DNA of 64,000 nucleotides, taken from positions 62,001-126,000 of the forward strand of contig NZ_SHKS01000001.1 of the NCBI RefSeq assembly GCF_004217285.1, in the 5' to 3' direction. Below are positions 57,543-64,000 of the stretch, piece by piece. The notes below the pieces were generated by a model. It saw nothing but the letters and a program-made list of their open reading frames with translations. It made no database searches and had not been told where the DNA came from. How positions within the stretch are numbered: the first letter of the stretch is position 1; each line of letters opens with the position of its first letter. This DNA is from Streptomyces sp. BK239 (lineage in GTDB: Bacteria > Actinomycetota > Actinomycetes > Streptomycetales > Streptomycetaceae). The position numbers were made by a program, and so were the translations under genes.

Positions 57543-57627
57543 TGCGGCCGGTGGGATTCGAACCCACACGGGTGTGAACCCACTGGTACCTAAAACCAGC
57601 ATGACTGCCAGATTCCATCACGGCCGC
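57543..57627 (-). tRNA. tRNA-Leu (UAG)
   Basis: An 85-base class II tRNA on the minus strand: acceptor GCGGCCG with CGGCCGC-type 3' strand, anticodon stem CTGGT/ACCAG with loop TTTAGGT (anticodon TAG, reads CUA/CUG family codons), long variable arm, T-arm GTGGG-TTCGAAT-CCCAC, discriminator A. It lies 13 bases downstream of an HNH nuclease gene on the same strand. Confidence 0.93.
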
Positions 57628-57640
57628 TCAAAAGCGGTCA

Positions 57641-58702
57641 TCATGCTCGACCGCGGCACTCAGTGTACGGGCCTGTCGTGCCGTCCGGCGAGGGCGCACC
57701 GGTTTTGCGGCGGCACCACGTGTCCGTCAACGCGTGGCAGTTGGGGCAGAGATACCGCAGGTTCGCCGGGCGATTGTCCCGCCAGTTCCCGTCGACGTGG
57801 TCGATCTGCAAGGTGATCGGGCGTCCTCGCCACTCTCCGGTGTTACCGCACTCCGCACAGGCGTACGGCACCCCGATCTCGGTCAGAGCCTGATGCAGGC
57901 GGGTCCTGTTCGTCCGCCCCGCCTGCTCCGGCAGCATGACCAGCACTCGCTGCGCGGTCGGCGCCGGAGCCGGGCGTTCCGGCCGTCCCCAGGACCTGCG
58001 CCTGAAGTGGCTGGTGTCGACGTCGAGGCGTGAAATGGCCCGCCTCACGCGACGGTGATTGGTGTCCTTGACCTCCATGCCGAGACCACGCATGACGTCC
58101 GCGTAACTGGTGGCATCCGCCACCAGACTGCGCAGCTCGTCTTCGTCGATGGCCGTTCGCCGGTGAGAGAAGTGGCTGACGTCGATGCGGTGTGCAGCCA
58201 GCATGCGGCCCAGCGCCGCCCGGGAGCGGCTGTCGTCGGGAACGCCCAGTGCGCGCGCTGCGCCACGCACGCTGGTCGCTTCGGCAGCGGCGACCCGGAG
58301 TTCATCGGGCGTGAAGGGCAGGTCCGGTTCGGGGCGGTCGATGCCGGGGAAATGACTGATGTCGATGCCTGCCGCGGCGATGCGGCGTCGGATGTGGGAG
58401 AGCGTCCCCGTCGCGGGGACGGCACCCAGCTTCAGAGCCACTTCCCTGAGCGACGACGACGAGGCGGCAGCTTCTGCGATGGCGGCATCGGGATACTTGC
58501 GCCAGGGGCTGCGCTTGACGAAGTGGCTGGTGTCGAGTCCGTGGCGGGTGACTTCCTTCTGCAGCACCCGCCGCCGGCCGCCACTCGGGGCGAGACCGAG
58601 CCGCCGCATCAAGTCCGCCCAGTTACGAGCTTCGGCAACCTCTGAGGCGAGCCGTTCCCGGTCGTACACGTCCGATCGTTGCGACGCGTTCCGCGCCCCC
58701 AT
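57641..58702 (-). CDS. HNH endonuclease with four internal helix-turn-helix-like repeats
   Basis: 353 residues, start behind GGAGGGGACC. Four repeats of about 48 residues each end in a DxSHF motif: GLDTSHF (to residue 61), GIDISHF (118), RIDVSHF (178) and DVDTSHF (233). Each has a central helix pair of the form (A/M)xxLG(x)8-12 R(R/G). Residues about 275-335 form an HNH domain with zinc Cys (Cys282, Cys285, Cys319, Cys322) and active-site His302, Asn314 and His323 (LQIDHVDGN, NLRYLCPNCH). The repeats probably read DNA. The position next to a tRNA gene is suggestive of mobility, but no flanking repeats are seen. Confidence 0.83.
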   Translation of the reverse strand: MGARNASQRSDVYDRERLASEVAEARNWADLMRRLGLAPSGGRRRVLQKEVTRHGLDTSHFVKRSPWRKYPDAAIAEAAASSSSLREVALKLGAVPATGTLSHIRRRIAAAGIDISHFPGIDRPEPDLPFTPDELRVAAAEATSVRGAARALGVPDDSRSRAALGRMLAAHRIDVSHFSHRRTAIDEDELRSLVADATSYADVMRGLGMEVKDTNHRRVRRAISRLDVDTSHFRRRSWGRPERPAPAPTAQRVLVMLPEQAGRTNRTRLHQALTEIGVPYACAECGNTGEWRGRPITLQIDHVDGNWRDNRPANLRYLCPNCHALTDTWCRRKTGAPSPDGTTGPYTECRGRA

Positions 58703-58827
58703 GGTCCCCTCCGTCCTCGGCCGCCTGTTCGTGGGCTCGTACGGAGTAACGAACCGATTGTCGGACGGTCACGTGGGAGGGGTGGGGCCCGCGCCGGGGG
58801 TGTCGGGGCGGGCCGTGGGTGGGGGAT

Positions 58828-59295
58828 TCAGATGCCGAGGTCCTTGATGATCTTGGCGACGTGGCCCGTGGCGCGGACGTTGTACAGGGCCCGTTCCACC
58901 TTGCCCTCCTCGTCCACCACGATGGTGGAGCGGATGACGCCCAGGTACGTCTTGCCGTAGTTCTTCTTCTCGCCGAAGGCGCCGTACGCGTCGAGGACCT
59001 TCTTCTCGGGGTCGGCCAGCAGGGTGACCCGGAGGGATTCCTTGTCGCGGAACTTGCCCAGCTTCTCGGGGCTGTCCGGGGAGACGCCGATGACGTCGTA
59101 CCCCGCGCCCGCCAGCACGTCGAGGTTGTCGGTGAAGTCGCAGGCCTGCTTGGTGCAGCCGGGCGTCAGCGCGGCCGGGTAGAAGTAGACGATGACCTTG
59201 CGGCCCTTGTGGTCCGACAGGGACACCTCGTTGCCGTCGGCGTCGGGGAGGGTGAAGGCGGGGGCCACGTCCCCGGGCTGGAGTCGCTCGCTCAT
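58828..59295 (-). CDS. bcp: Thioredoxin-dependent peroxiredoxin (Bcp/PrxQ)
   Basis: 155 residues. It reduces peroxides in the cytoplasm. The peroxidatic Cys47 and resolving Cys52 are in LTPGCTKQACDFTD, the Bcp/PrxQ spacing. PAFTLPDADGNEVSLSDHKG and STIVVDEEGKV are further family blocks. It is divergent from the DUF3618 gene and follows the HNH gene region without overlap. Confidence 0.95.
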   Translation of the reverse strand: MSERLQPGDVAPAFTLPDADGNEVSLSDHKGRKVIVYFYPAALTPGCTKQACDFTDNLDVLAGAGYDVIGVSPDSPEKLGKFRDKESLRVTLLADPEKKVLDAYGAFGEKKNYGKTYLGVIRSTIVVDEEGKVERALYNVRATGHVAKIIKDLGI

Positions 59296-59395
59296 CGGAC
59301 CAGCGTAACCGGGGTCCCTGACAGTGCGGCCGTGGACGGAGCTGACAGACTGTCCAGGACACGTACGAACGTCGGCTCACTTCGGAGGCCCCACC

Positions 59396-59725
59396 GTGGC
59401 GGACACGTCGGACACCAGAACCCCGGCGCAGATCGAGGCGGACATCAGGCGCCGCCGTGAAACGCTGGCCGAGACACTCGACGAGATCGGGGTGCGGGTG
59501 CATCCCAAGACGATCGTCGGGGACGCCAAGGCCAAGGTCGTCGCCAACGTCGACCACACGCTCGGAAGGGCCTATGTGCAGGTCAACCGGGCTGTGAGCG
59601 ATGTGCGGGCGCAGTTGGTGGACGAGGAGGGCGCCCCGCGGCTGGAGCGCGTCGTGCCCCTCGCCCTGGTCGTGGTCGGCGTGGTGGGGCTGCTGGCCCT
59701 GAGCACCCGGCGTCGCAAGGGCTGA
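59396..59725 (+). CDS. DUF3618 membrane protein
   Basis: 109 residues, GTG start with GGAGG seven bases upstream. The conserved DUF3618 block (QIEADIRRRRETLAETLDEI) leads to a C-terminal membrane helix (VVPLALVVVGVVGLLALS) with a basic end. In other actinobacteria it accompanies phage-shock-like or DUF1490 genes; function is unknown. Confidence 0.85.
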   Translation: MADTSDTRTPAQIEADIRRRRETLAETLDEIGVRVHPKTIVGDAKAKVVANVDHTLGRAYVQVNRAVSDVRAQLVDEEGAPRLERVVPLALVVVGVVGLLALSTRRRKG

Positions 59726-59756
59726 CCCGAGGGCGTCCCCGTCCGGCCGAGGCAGG

Positions 59757-59762
59757 TAGGTT
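59757..59762 (+). promoter_or_regulatory. -10 box (TAGGTT) of a leaderless mRNA
   Basis: TAGGTT ends seven bases before the GTG start at 59770 of the Cpn10-like gene. Confidence 0.6.
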
Positions 59763-59769
59763 CGAAGGC

Positions 59770-60126
59770 GTGAGCGGTAACAGAGGCGAGCACAGCACCC
59801 AGCACGACAAGCTTCCCATCCGGATGCTGCACGACCGTGTCCTCGTCCGGCAGGACGCCGGCGAGGGCGAGCGCCGGTCCGGCGGCGGGATCCTGATCCC
59901 GGCGACGGCGGCGGTGGGCCGTCGGCTCGCGTGGGCCGAGGTCGTCGCGGTGGGGCAGAACGTACGCACGGTGGAGCCGGGCGACCGGGTCCTGTTCGAT
60001 CCGGAGGACCGGGCCGAGGTGGAGGTGCGGGGCATCGCGTACTCGCTGATGCGTGAGCGCGACCTGCACGCGGTGGCCGCGGACCGCTTCGAGGGCTCGG
60101 AGGACTCGACGGGCCTGTACCTCTGA
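59770..60126 (+). CDS. GroES-like (Cpn10-fold) small protein
   Basis: 118 residues. The Cpn10 fold is visible (IRMLHDRVLVRQDAGEGERR, SGGGILIPATA, VVAVGQNVRTVEPGDRVLFD). It differs from true GroES in its longer N-terminus and C-terminal tail and lacks a groEL partner here; Streptomyces groES-groEL lies elsewhere. It may be a specialised co-chaperonin or simply share the fold. Confidence 0.82.
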   Translation: MSGNRGEHSTQHDKLPIRMLHDRVLVRQDAGEGERRSGGGILIPATAAVGRRLAWAEVVAVGQNVRTVEPGDRVLFDPEDRAEVEVRGIAYSLMRERDLHAVAADRFEGSEDSTGLYL

Positions 60127-60142
60127 GGCGGAACCGACGGAC

Positions 60143-60180
60143 GGGAGGGGGCCGGTGACCCAGGTCACCGGCCCCCTCCC
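60143..60180 (+). terminator. Terminator after the Cpn10-like gene
   Basis: A perfect 18-bp palindromic stem (GGGAGGGGGCCGGTGACC and its complement) with a 2-base centre, followed by GCTTGTTTGCT. Confidence 0.88.
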
Positions 60181-60190
60181 GCTTGTTTGC

Positions 60191-60196
60191 TAGCGT
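60191..60196 (+). promoter_or_regulatory. Candidate -10 (TAGCGT) for the riboswitch-gdx transcript
   Basis: TAGCGT lies about nine bases before the riboswitch core and directly after the upstream terminator. A -35 box is not clear. Confidence 0.5.
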
Positions 60197-60199
60197 GGA

Positions 60200-60250
60200 C
60201 GACGCCCGACGAGACGCGCCGTACCGGGATGACGCAGGCAAAGACGACGC
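60200..60250 (+). ncRNA. Guanidine-III (ykkC-III) riboswitch
   Basis: The segment closely follows the guanidine-III consensus: CCCGACGAG, then GCGCCGTACCGGG, then GGCAAAGACGACGC. CCCG (60205-60208) can pair with CGGG (60225-60228), and GCGCCGT (60216-60222) with ACGACGC (60244-60250), giving the expected pseudoknot apart from one A-C mismatch. It lies 44 bases before an SMR gene of the guanidinium-exporter type, the known target of this class, which strongly supports the call. Guanidine binding would turn the exporter on. Confidence 0.85.
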
Positions 60251-60293
60251 ACCCCCGTTCTCCGTCTACGTCAGTGTCCCGGAGGTGCTCACC

Positions 60294-60614
60294 GTGGCGT
60301 GGGTTCTGCTCGTTCTCGCCGGTCTGCTCGAGGTCGCCTGGTCGGTCGGCATGAAGTACACCGACGGCTTCACCCGTCTCGTCCCCAGCCTGTTCACCGG
60401 CGCCGGCATCGTCGCCAGCATGCTGTTGCTGTCGTACGCCACCCGCTCGCTGCCCATCGGCACCGCCTACGGCGTGTGGGTGGGGATCGGGGCGGCCGGT
60501 GCGGCGGTGCTCGGCATGGTGGTGCTGGGTGAGCAGGCGACCGCCGCCCGGATCTTCTTCGTGTGTCTGCTGCTGGTCGCCGTGGTGGGGCTCAAGGCGA
60601 CCTCGGGCCACTAG
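60294..60614 (+). CDS. gdx: SMR-family guanidinium exporter (SugE/Gdx type)
   Basis: 106 residues, GTG start with GGAGG eight bases upstream. Four membrane helices with the essential Glu13 in AGLLEVAWSVGMKYTDGF, a sequence typical of the SugE/Gdx branch rather than EmrE. It exports guanidinium in exchange for protons as an antiparallel dimer. The guanidine-III riboswitch directly upstream supports this substrate. The last codons and stop lie in the first unit of a 15-bp tandem repeat. Confidence 0.9.
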   Translation: MAWVLLVLAGLLEVAWSVGMKYTDGFTRLVPSLFTGAGIVASMLLLSYATRSLPIGTAYGVWVGIGAAGAAVLGMVVLGEQATAARIFFVCLLLVAVVGLKATSGH

Positions 60615-60672
60615 ACCTCGGACCACTGGACCTCAGGCCACTGGACCTCAGGCCACAGGACCCAGGCCCCTA
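60600..60672. repeat. 15-bp tandem repeat across two convergent stop codons
   Basis: About five units of consensus ACCTCAGGCCACTGG run from the last codons of gdx (ACCTCGGGCCACTAG) to the stop codon of the penicillin-binding protein gene (ACCCAGGCCCCTA). Copies differ at one to three positions. Confidence 0.8.
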
Positions 60673-63075
60673 GGGGCCGGTGCCTCCGGGTGTGCCCGGT
60701 GTGCCGCCGCCGGCGGTGGTGGCGCCGCCGTCCGTGGCCGTGCCGCCGTCGGCGGTCGTCTCCCCGGTCGCGCCGCCGTCGGAGGCGTCGCCGGTAGCCC
60801 CGCCGTCGGAGGTGTTCCCGGTGGCGCCGTCGCTGGTGGCGCCGCTGGTGGCGGTGCCGCCGGTCGCCGTGCCCTGGCTCGCCCCGCCGCCCGTCGTCGG
60901 GCCGCCGCTGCCGGTGGTGCCGCCGTCGGTGCTGGGGGTGCTGTTGCTGGGCCGGTTCGTGGCCGGACCTTCCTGCGTGTTCGGCGAGGACTGGGCCTGC
61001 GAGGGCTGGGCCGGCGGGGCGACCGACTCCGCGGAGCCCTCCTCGACCTCGAGGTCGAAGTCCCGGGCCGGGGTGCCCTTGAGGGCCTCCTTGGTGTACT
61101 GCGCCCAGATCTGCGTGGGCGCGCCGCCGCCGTTGATGCGGTCCAGGCCCATCACGCCGTAGAGCGACTTGTGGGCGGCGGTGACCGGGTCCTGGCCCAT
61201 CACGGAGACGACGGTGGCGAGGTCGGGGGTGTAGCCGGCGAACCAGGCGGCGGTGTCCTCCTCGGCGGTGCCGGTCTTGCCGGCGGCGGGGCGGTCCGCC
61301 TTGAGGGCCTTGGTGGCGGTGCCGTTCTCGACGACGCTGCGCAGGACGGAGGTGGTGGTGTCGGCGGCCTCGCGGGAGACGGCCTGGCTGGTCTTGCGCT
61401 TCGGCACGTCGACGTCGGTGCCGCCCCTCTGCACCTTCTCGATCATCGTGTACGGGCCGTGCTTGCCGTGGTTGGCGAGCGTCGCGTAGGCCTCCGCCAT
61501 GTCCAGGACGCTGGCGGTGGCGACGCCCAGCGCGACCGAGGGGTACGGCTGGAGTTCGGGGGTGTCGGCGGGCAGGCCCAGGTCGAGGGCGGTCCGCTTG
61601 ACCTTGGCGGGGCCGACGTCCACGGCCATCTGCGCGTACACCGAGTTGACGGACTTGTCGGTGGCCTCGCGCACGGTGATGTCGCCGTAGTCGCCGTCGT
61701 CCTCGTTCTCGGGGCTGTAGGCGCCGCCGCTCCAGCCCTGGACGGGGCGCTTGTTGCTGCCGTCGTAGATCGTGTTCGGGTTGATGCGCCGGCCGTCCTG
61801 GGTGGAGGAGTCGTTCTCGACGGCCGAGGTGAACACGAACGGCTTGAAGGTGGAGCCGACCTGGAAGTCCCGGCGGGTGGCGTTGTTGGTGTACTGCTTG
61901 ACGTAGTCGATGCCGCCGTACATGGCGACGACCTTGCCGGTCTTCGGGTCGACGGAGGCGCCGCCGGCGCGGACGTAGCCGTCGACCTTGCGCTTGTTCT
62001 TGTCCAGCTTGGACATCAGCTGGTCGTTGACGGCGTCGACGAAGGCGTCCTGCTTCTTCTTCTGCAGGGTGGTGGTGATGCGGTAGCCGCCGGTGTCGAG
62101 GGACTTCTCGTCGACGATGCCGCCGCGGATCAGCTCGTCCTTGATGGCGCGCACGAGGTAGCCGCGCTGCCCGGACATGCCGGTGTCGGCGCCGGAGGTC
62201 TCCTTGGGCGCGGGGAACTTCATGCCGGTGCGCTCGGACGGGGGGAGCCAGCCCTTGTCGACCATGCCGTTGAGGACGTAGTTCCAGCGGGACTCGGCGG
62301 CCTTCTGGTTCTCGGGGTGGGCGGTCACGTCGTACTGGCTGGGCGCGTTGACCAGCGCGGCGAGGTAGGCGCCCTGGCCGGCGGTGAGCTCGGAGGCGTC
62401 GATGCCGTAGTAGGCCTGGGCGGCGGCCTGGATGCCGTAGGCGTTGCGGCCGAAGAAGCTGGTGTTGAGGTAGCCCTCGAGGATCTCGTCCTTGGAGGTC
62501 TCGCGGTCCAGCTTGATGGCGATGAAGAACTCCTTCACCTTGCGGGTGACGGTCTGTTCCTGGGCGAGGTAGTAGTTCTTCACGTACTGCTGGGTGATGG
62601 TGGAGCCGGACTGCTTGCCCTTGCCGAGTGCGGTGTTCCAGCCGGCGCGCAGCATCGCCTTGGGGTCGACGGCGGACTCGGTGTAGAAGTCGCGGTCCTC
62701 GGCGGCCAGTATGGCGTGCTGGGCCGGCTTGGAGATCTGCGCGAGGGTGACGTTCTCGCGGTTGACCTCGCCGTCGCGGGCGATCTCGGTGCCGTCCGCG
62801 TAGAGGTAGACGTTGCTCTGCTTGGTGGCGAGGGCGTTGGCGGGCGGGATCTTCACCATGGAGTAGCCGAGGAAGAACAGGGCGGCCAGGACCATCGCGC
62901 AGATGACGAAGGCGCCGAGCACCATCCGCCAGGTGGGCAGCAGCCGGCGCCAGCCGGTGCGCTTGGGCCGCTTGGGCTTCTTCCCCTCCGTCGGCGGTCC
63001 GGGCTCTGCCGCCTCGGGCTCTGCGGGGGCCGCCCAGCCCTCGGTCGGCTTCTGCGGCTGCGGATCGTCGCTCAT
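60670..63075 (-). CDS. Class A penicillin-binding protein (bifunctional transglycosylase/transpeptidase)
   Basis: 801 residues. A cytoplasmic basic Pro-rich segment precedes one membrane anchor (about 51-72). The GT51 transglycosylase domain carries AAEDRDFY (catalytic Glu126) and GSTITQQYVKN. The transpeptidase domain has SxxK at Ser408 (GSTFKP), SxN at 475-477 and KTG at 600-602. The last 120 residues are Ser/Thr/Gly-rich with repeated SDGGATG-type units, likely disordered outside the membrane. Start ATG 63075 has AGGAG 14 bases upstream. It is divergent from the ABC permease gene. Confidence 0.93.
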   Translation of the reverse strand: MSDDPQPQKPTEGWAAPAEPEAAEPGPPTEGKKPKRPKRTGWRRLLPTWRMVLGAFVICAMVLAALFFLGYSMVKIPPANALATKQSNVYLYADGTEIARDGEVNRENVTLAQISKPAQHAILAAEDRDFYTESAVDPKAMLRAGWNTALGKGKQSGSTITQQYVKNYYLAQEQTVTRKVKEFFIAIKLDRETSKDEILEGYLNTSFFGRNAYGIQAAAQAYYGIDASELTAGQGAYLAALVNAPSQYDVTAHPENQKAAESRWNYVLNGMVDKGWLPPSERTGMKFPAPKETSGADTGMSGQRGYLVRAIKDELIRGGIVDEKSLDTGGYRITTTLQKKKQDAFVDAVNDQLMSKLDKNKRKVDGYVRAGGASVDPKTGKVVAMYGGIDYVKQYTNNATRRDFQVGSTFKPFVFTSAVENDSSTQDGRRINPNTIYDGSNKRPVQGWSGGAYSPENEDDGDYGDITVREATDKSVNSVYAQMAVDVGPAKVKRTALDLGLPADTPELQPYPSVALGVATASVLDMAEAYATLANHGKHGPYTMIEKVQRGGTDVDVPKRKTSQAVSREAADTTTSVLRSVVENGTATKALKADRPAAGKTGTAEEDTAAWFAGYTPDLATVVSVMGQDPVTAAHKSLYGVMGLDRINGGGAPTQIWAQYTKEALKGTPARDFDLEVEEGSAESVAPPAQPSQAQSSPNTQEGPATNRPSNSTPSTDGGTTGSGGPTTGGGASQGTATGGTATSGATSDGATGNTSDGGATGDASDGGATGETTADGGTATDGGATTAGGGTPGTPGGTGP

Positions 63076-63333
63076 GTGTTGCTCGGACTCCTGTTTCGCG
63101 TCGTACGTTTTCCGTACGCCTCGTGCGCGTTCTGCGCCCCCTGTTGAAGACTCTCGCACCAACCGTTCCGTTCCCGGCAATCGGCACGCGTTGTGCGGCC
63201 GGTCGGCGGTGCGGCGTCTGTCGCCGCGTCATGCCGGAAAACGCCTGGCACGTCGTCGTGTCCGCGCACTAGGCTCCTGCGCTTCGGTGTCGGCGGGCCG
63301 GGCGGGCGGCCCGGTTGGGAAGGAACGGGTGCC

Positions 63334-64000
63334 GTGGGTGCGGTGCGGTTGTACGCGGCCGTGGCAACGGGCGGTTTCAGACGGTACGCGACGTACCGGA
63401 CGGCCACGGCCGCGGGGGTGTTCACCAACACCGTCTTCGGGCTGATCCTGGTGTACACGTATCTGGCGCTGTGGGACGAGCGGCCGCAGCTCGGCGGCTA
63501 CGACCAGGCGCAGGCCGTCACGTTCGTGTGGCTGGGCCAGGCGCTGTACGCGACGCTGGCGATCCAGGGCGGCGGTTTCGAGACCGAGTTCATGGAGCGG
63601 GTGCGCACCGGGGACGTGGCGGTCGACCTGTACCGGCCGGCGGACCTTCAGCTGTGGTGGCTGGCGAACGACCTGGGGCGGGCGCTGTTCCAGCTGCTGG
63701 GGCGCGGGGTGGTGCCGTTCGCTTTCGGCGCGCTGGTCTTCCCCACCGCGCTTCCGGCCGATCCGGCGCTCTGGGCGGCCTTCCTGGTGGCGGTGCTGCT
63801 GGCGATGGTGGTGAGCTTCGCCATCCGCTATCTGGTGGCGCTGAGCGGTTTCTGGCTGCTGGACGGCACGGGCGCGCTCCAGGCGCTGATGATCACGGGG
63901 GTCTTCTGTTCGGGCATGACGCTGCCGCTGAACGCCGTGCCGGGGCCGTTGGGGGAGGTCGTGCGGGTGCTGCCGTGGGCGGCGCAGCTGCAGATGCCGG
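63334..64000 (+). CDS. ABC-2 type transporter permease (3' truncated by window end)
   Basis: 222 codons are visible from a GTG behind GGAAGGAA, and the frame is open to the end of the window. It is a membrane protein with at least five hydrophobic segments (AAGVFTNTVFGLILVYTYLA, VVPFAFGALVF, AAFLVAVLLAMVVSFAIRYL). The conserved stretch MERVRTGDVAVDLYRPADLQ is typical of the DUF990/ABC2_membrane_6 permeases that work in pairs with an ATPase encoded next door, probably beyond the window. Substrate unknown. Confidence 0.85.
   Translation, partial: MGAVRLYAAVATGGFRRYATYRTATAAGVFTNTVFGLILVYTYLALWDERPQLGGYDQAQAVTFVWLGQALYATLAIQGGGFETEFMERVRTGDVAVDLYRPADLQLWWLANDLGRALFQLLGRGVVPFAFGALVFPTALPADPALWAAFLVAVLLAMVVSFAIRYLVALSGFWLLDGTGALQALMITGVFCSGMTLPLNAVPGPLGEVVRVLPWAAQLQMP

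Noticed and set aside
57543..58702. tRNA-Leu plus HNH gene as a small integrated element
   Set aside because: No integrase, no duplicated tRNA 3' end and no compositional border are seen; kept only as a question in the HNH finding.

Overview
The window is a high-GC actinobacterial chromosome segment, almost certainly from Streptomyces. The evidence is an SsgA-like sporulation protein, a MatB-type deacetylase/glycosyltransferase, an SigU/RsuA sigma and anti-sigma pair, an HU protein, DasR-type dre sites next to two NagE permeases, G/C-ending codons and many leaderless starts. From memory the gene order follows the S. coelicolor core region around SCO2963 to SCO2896 read backwards; I could not check this against a database. 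It is a core chromosomal region. I see no prophage, IS element, CRISPR array or biosynthetic cluster.

Layout: 1-4742 is a surface-polysaccharide operon (membrane protein, MatB-like enzyme, acyltransferase). 4930-7641 pairs a nitrate/nitrite transporter with a HemD-winged helix regulator. 7823-10351 holds a CGNR protein and the sigU-rsuA pair. 10497-12884 is a HelD-like RNA polymerase-associated ATPase. 13025-13160 is a strongly folded RNA with its own terminator, followed by malic enzyme, HU, and murA on the minus strand. 17157-18052 holds yqgE and a DUF3039 gene. 18486-23502 is a three-gene molybdenum hydroxylase operon with two oddities: a very long acidic leader on the iron-sulfur subunit and a missing catalytic Glu in the large subunit. 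23755-25635 holds a double SUKH-4 protein and a TPR protein. Two tandem tRNA-Cys-like genes follow, one disrupted.

26062-33586 holds an MFS transporter, an SF2 helicase, an IclR regulator, a YlbL-like S16 protease lacking PDZ, and an Lrp regulator divergent from 4-hydroxyphenylpyruvate dioxygenase. 33607-43029 holds a TPR protein, a GlcD-like oxidase, ssgG, two RDD membrane proteins and a secreted M6 protease behind a palindrome-rich promoter. 43539-57497 is an actinobacterial housekeeping block: NAD salvage (pncA, pncB), clpS-DUF2017, the CysO/Mec/CysM cysteine route with a cysteine-type leader peptide, an Rv1339-like metallo-beta-lactamase fold protein, rph and rdgB. The nagE2-nagE1/nagF GlcNAc PTS cluster sits inside this block. 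57543-64000 holds tRNA-Leu(UAG), an unusual HNH nuclease with four internal repeats, bcp, small genes, a guanidine-III riboswitch before an SMR guanidinium exporter gene, a class A penicillin-binding protein and the start of an ABC permease.
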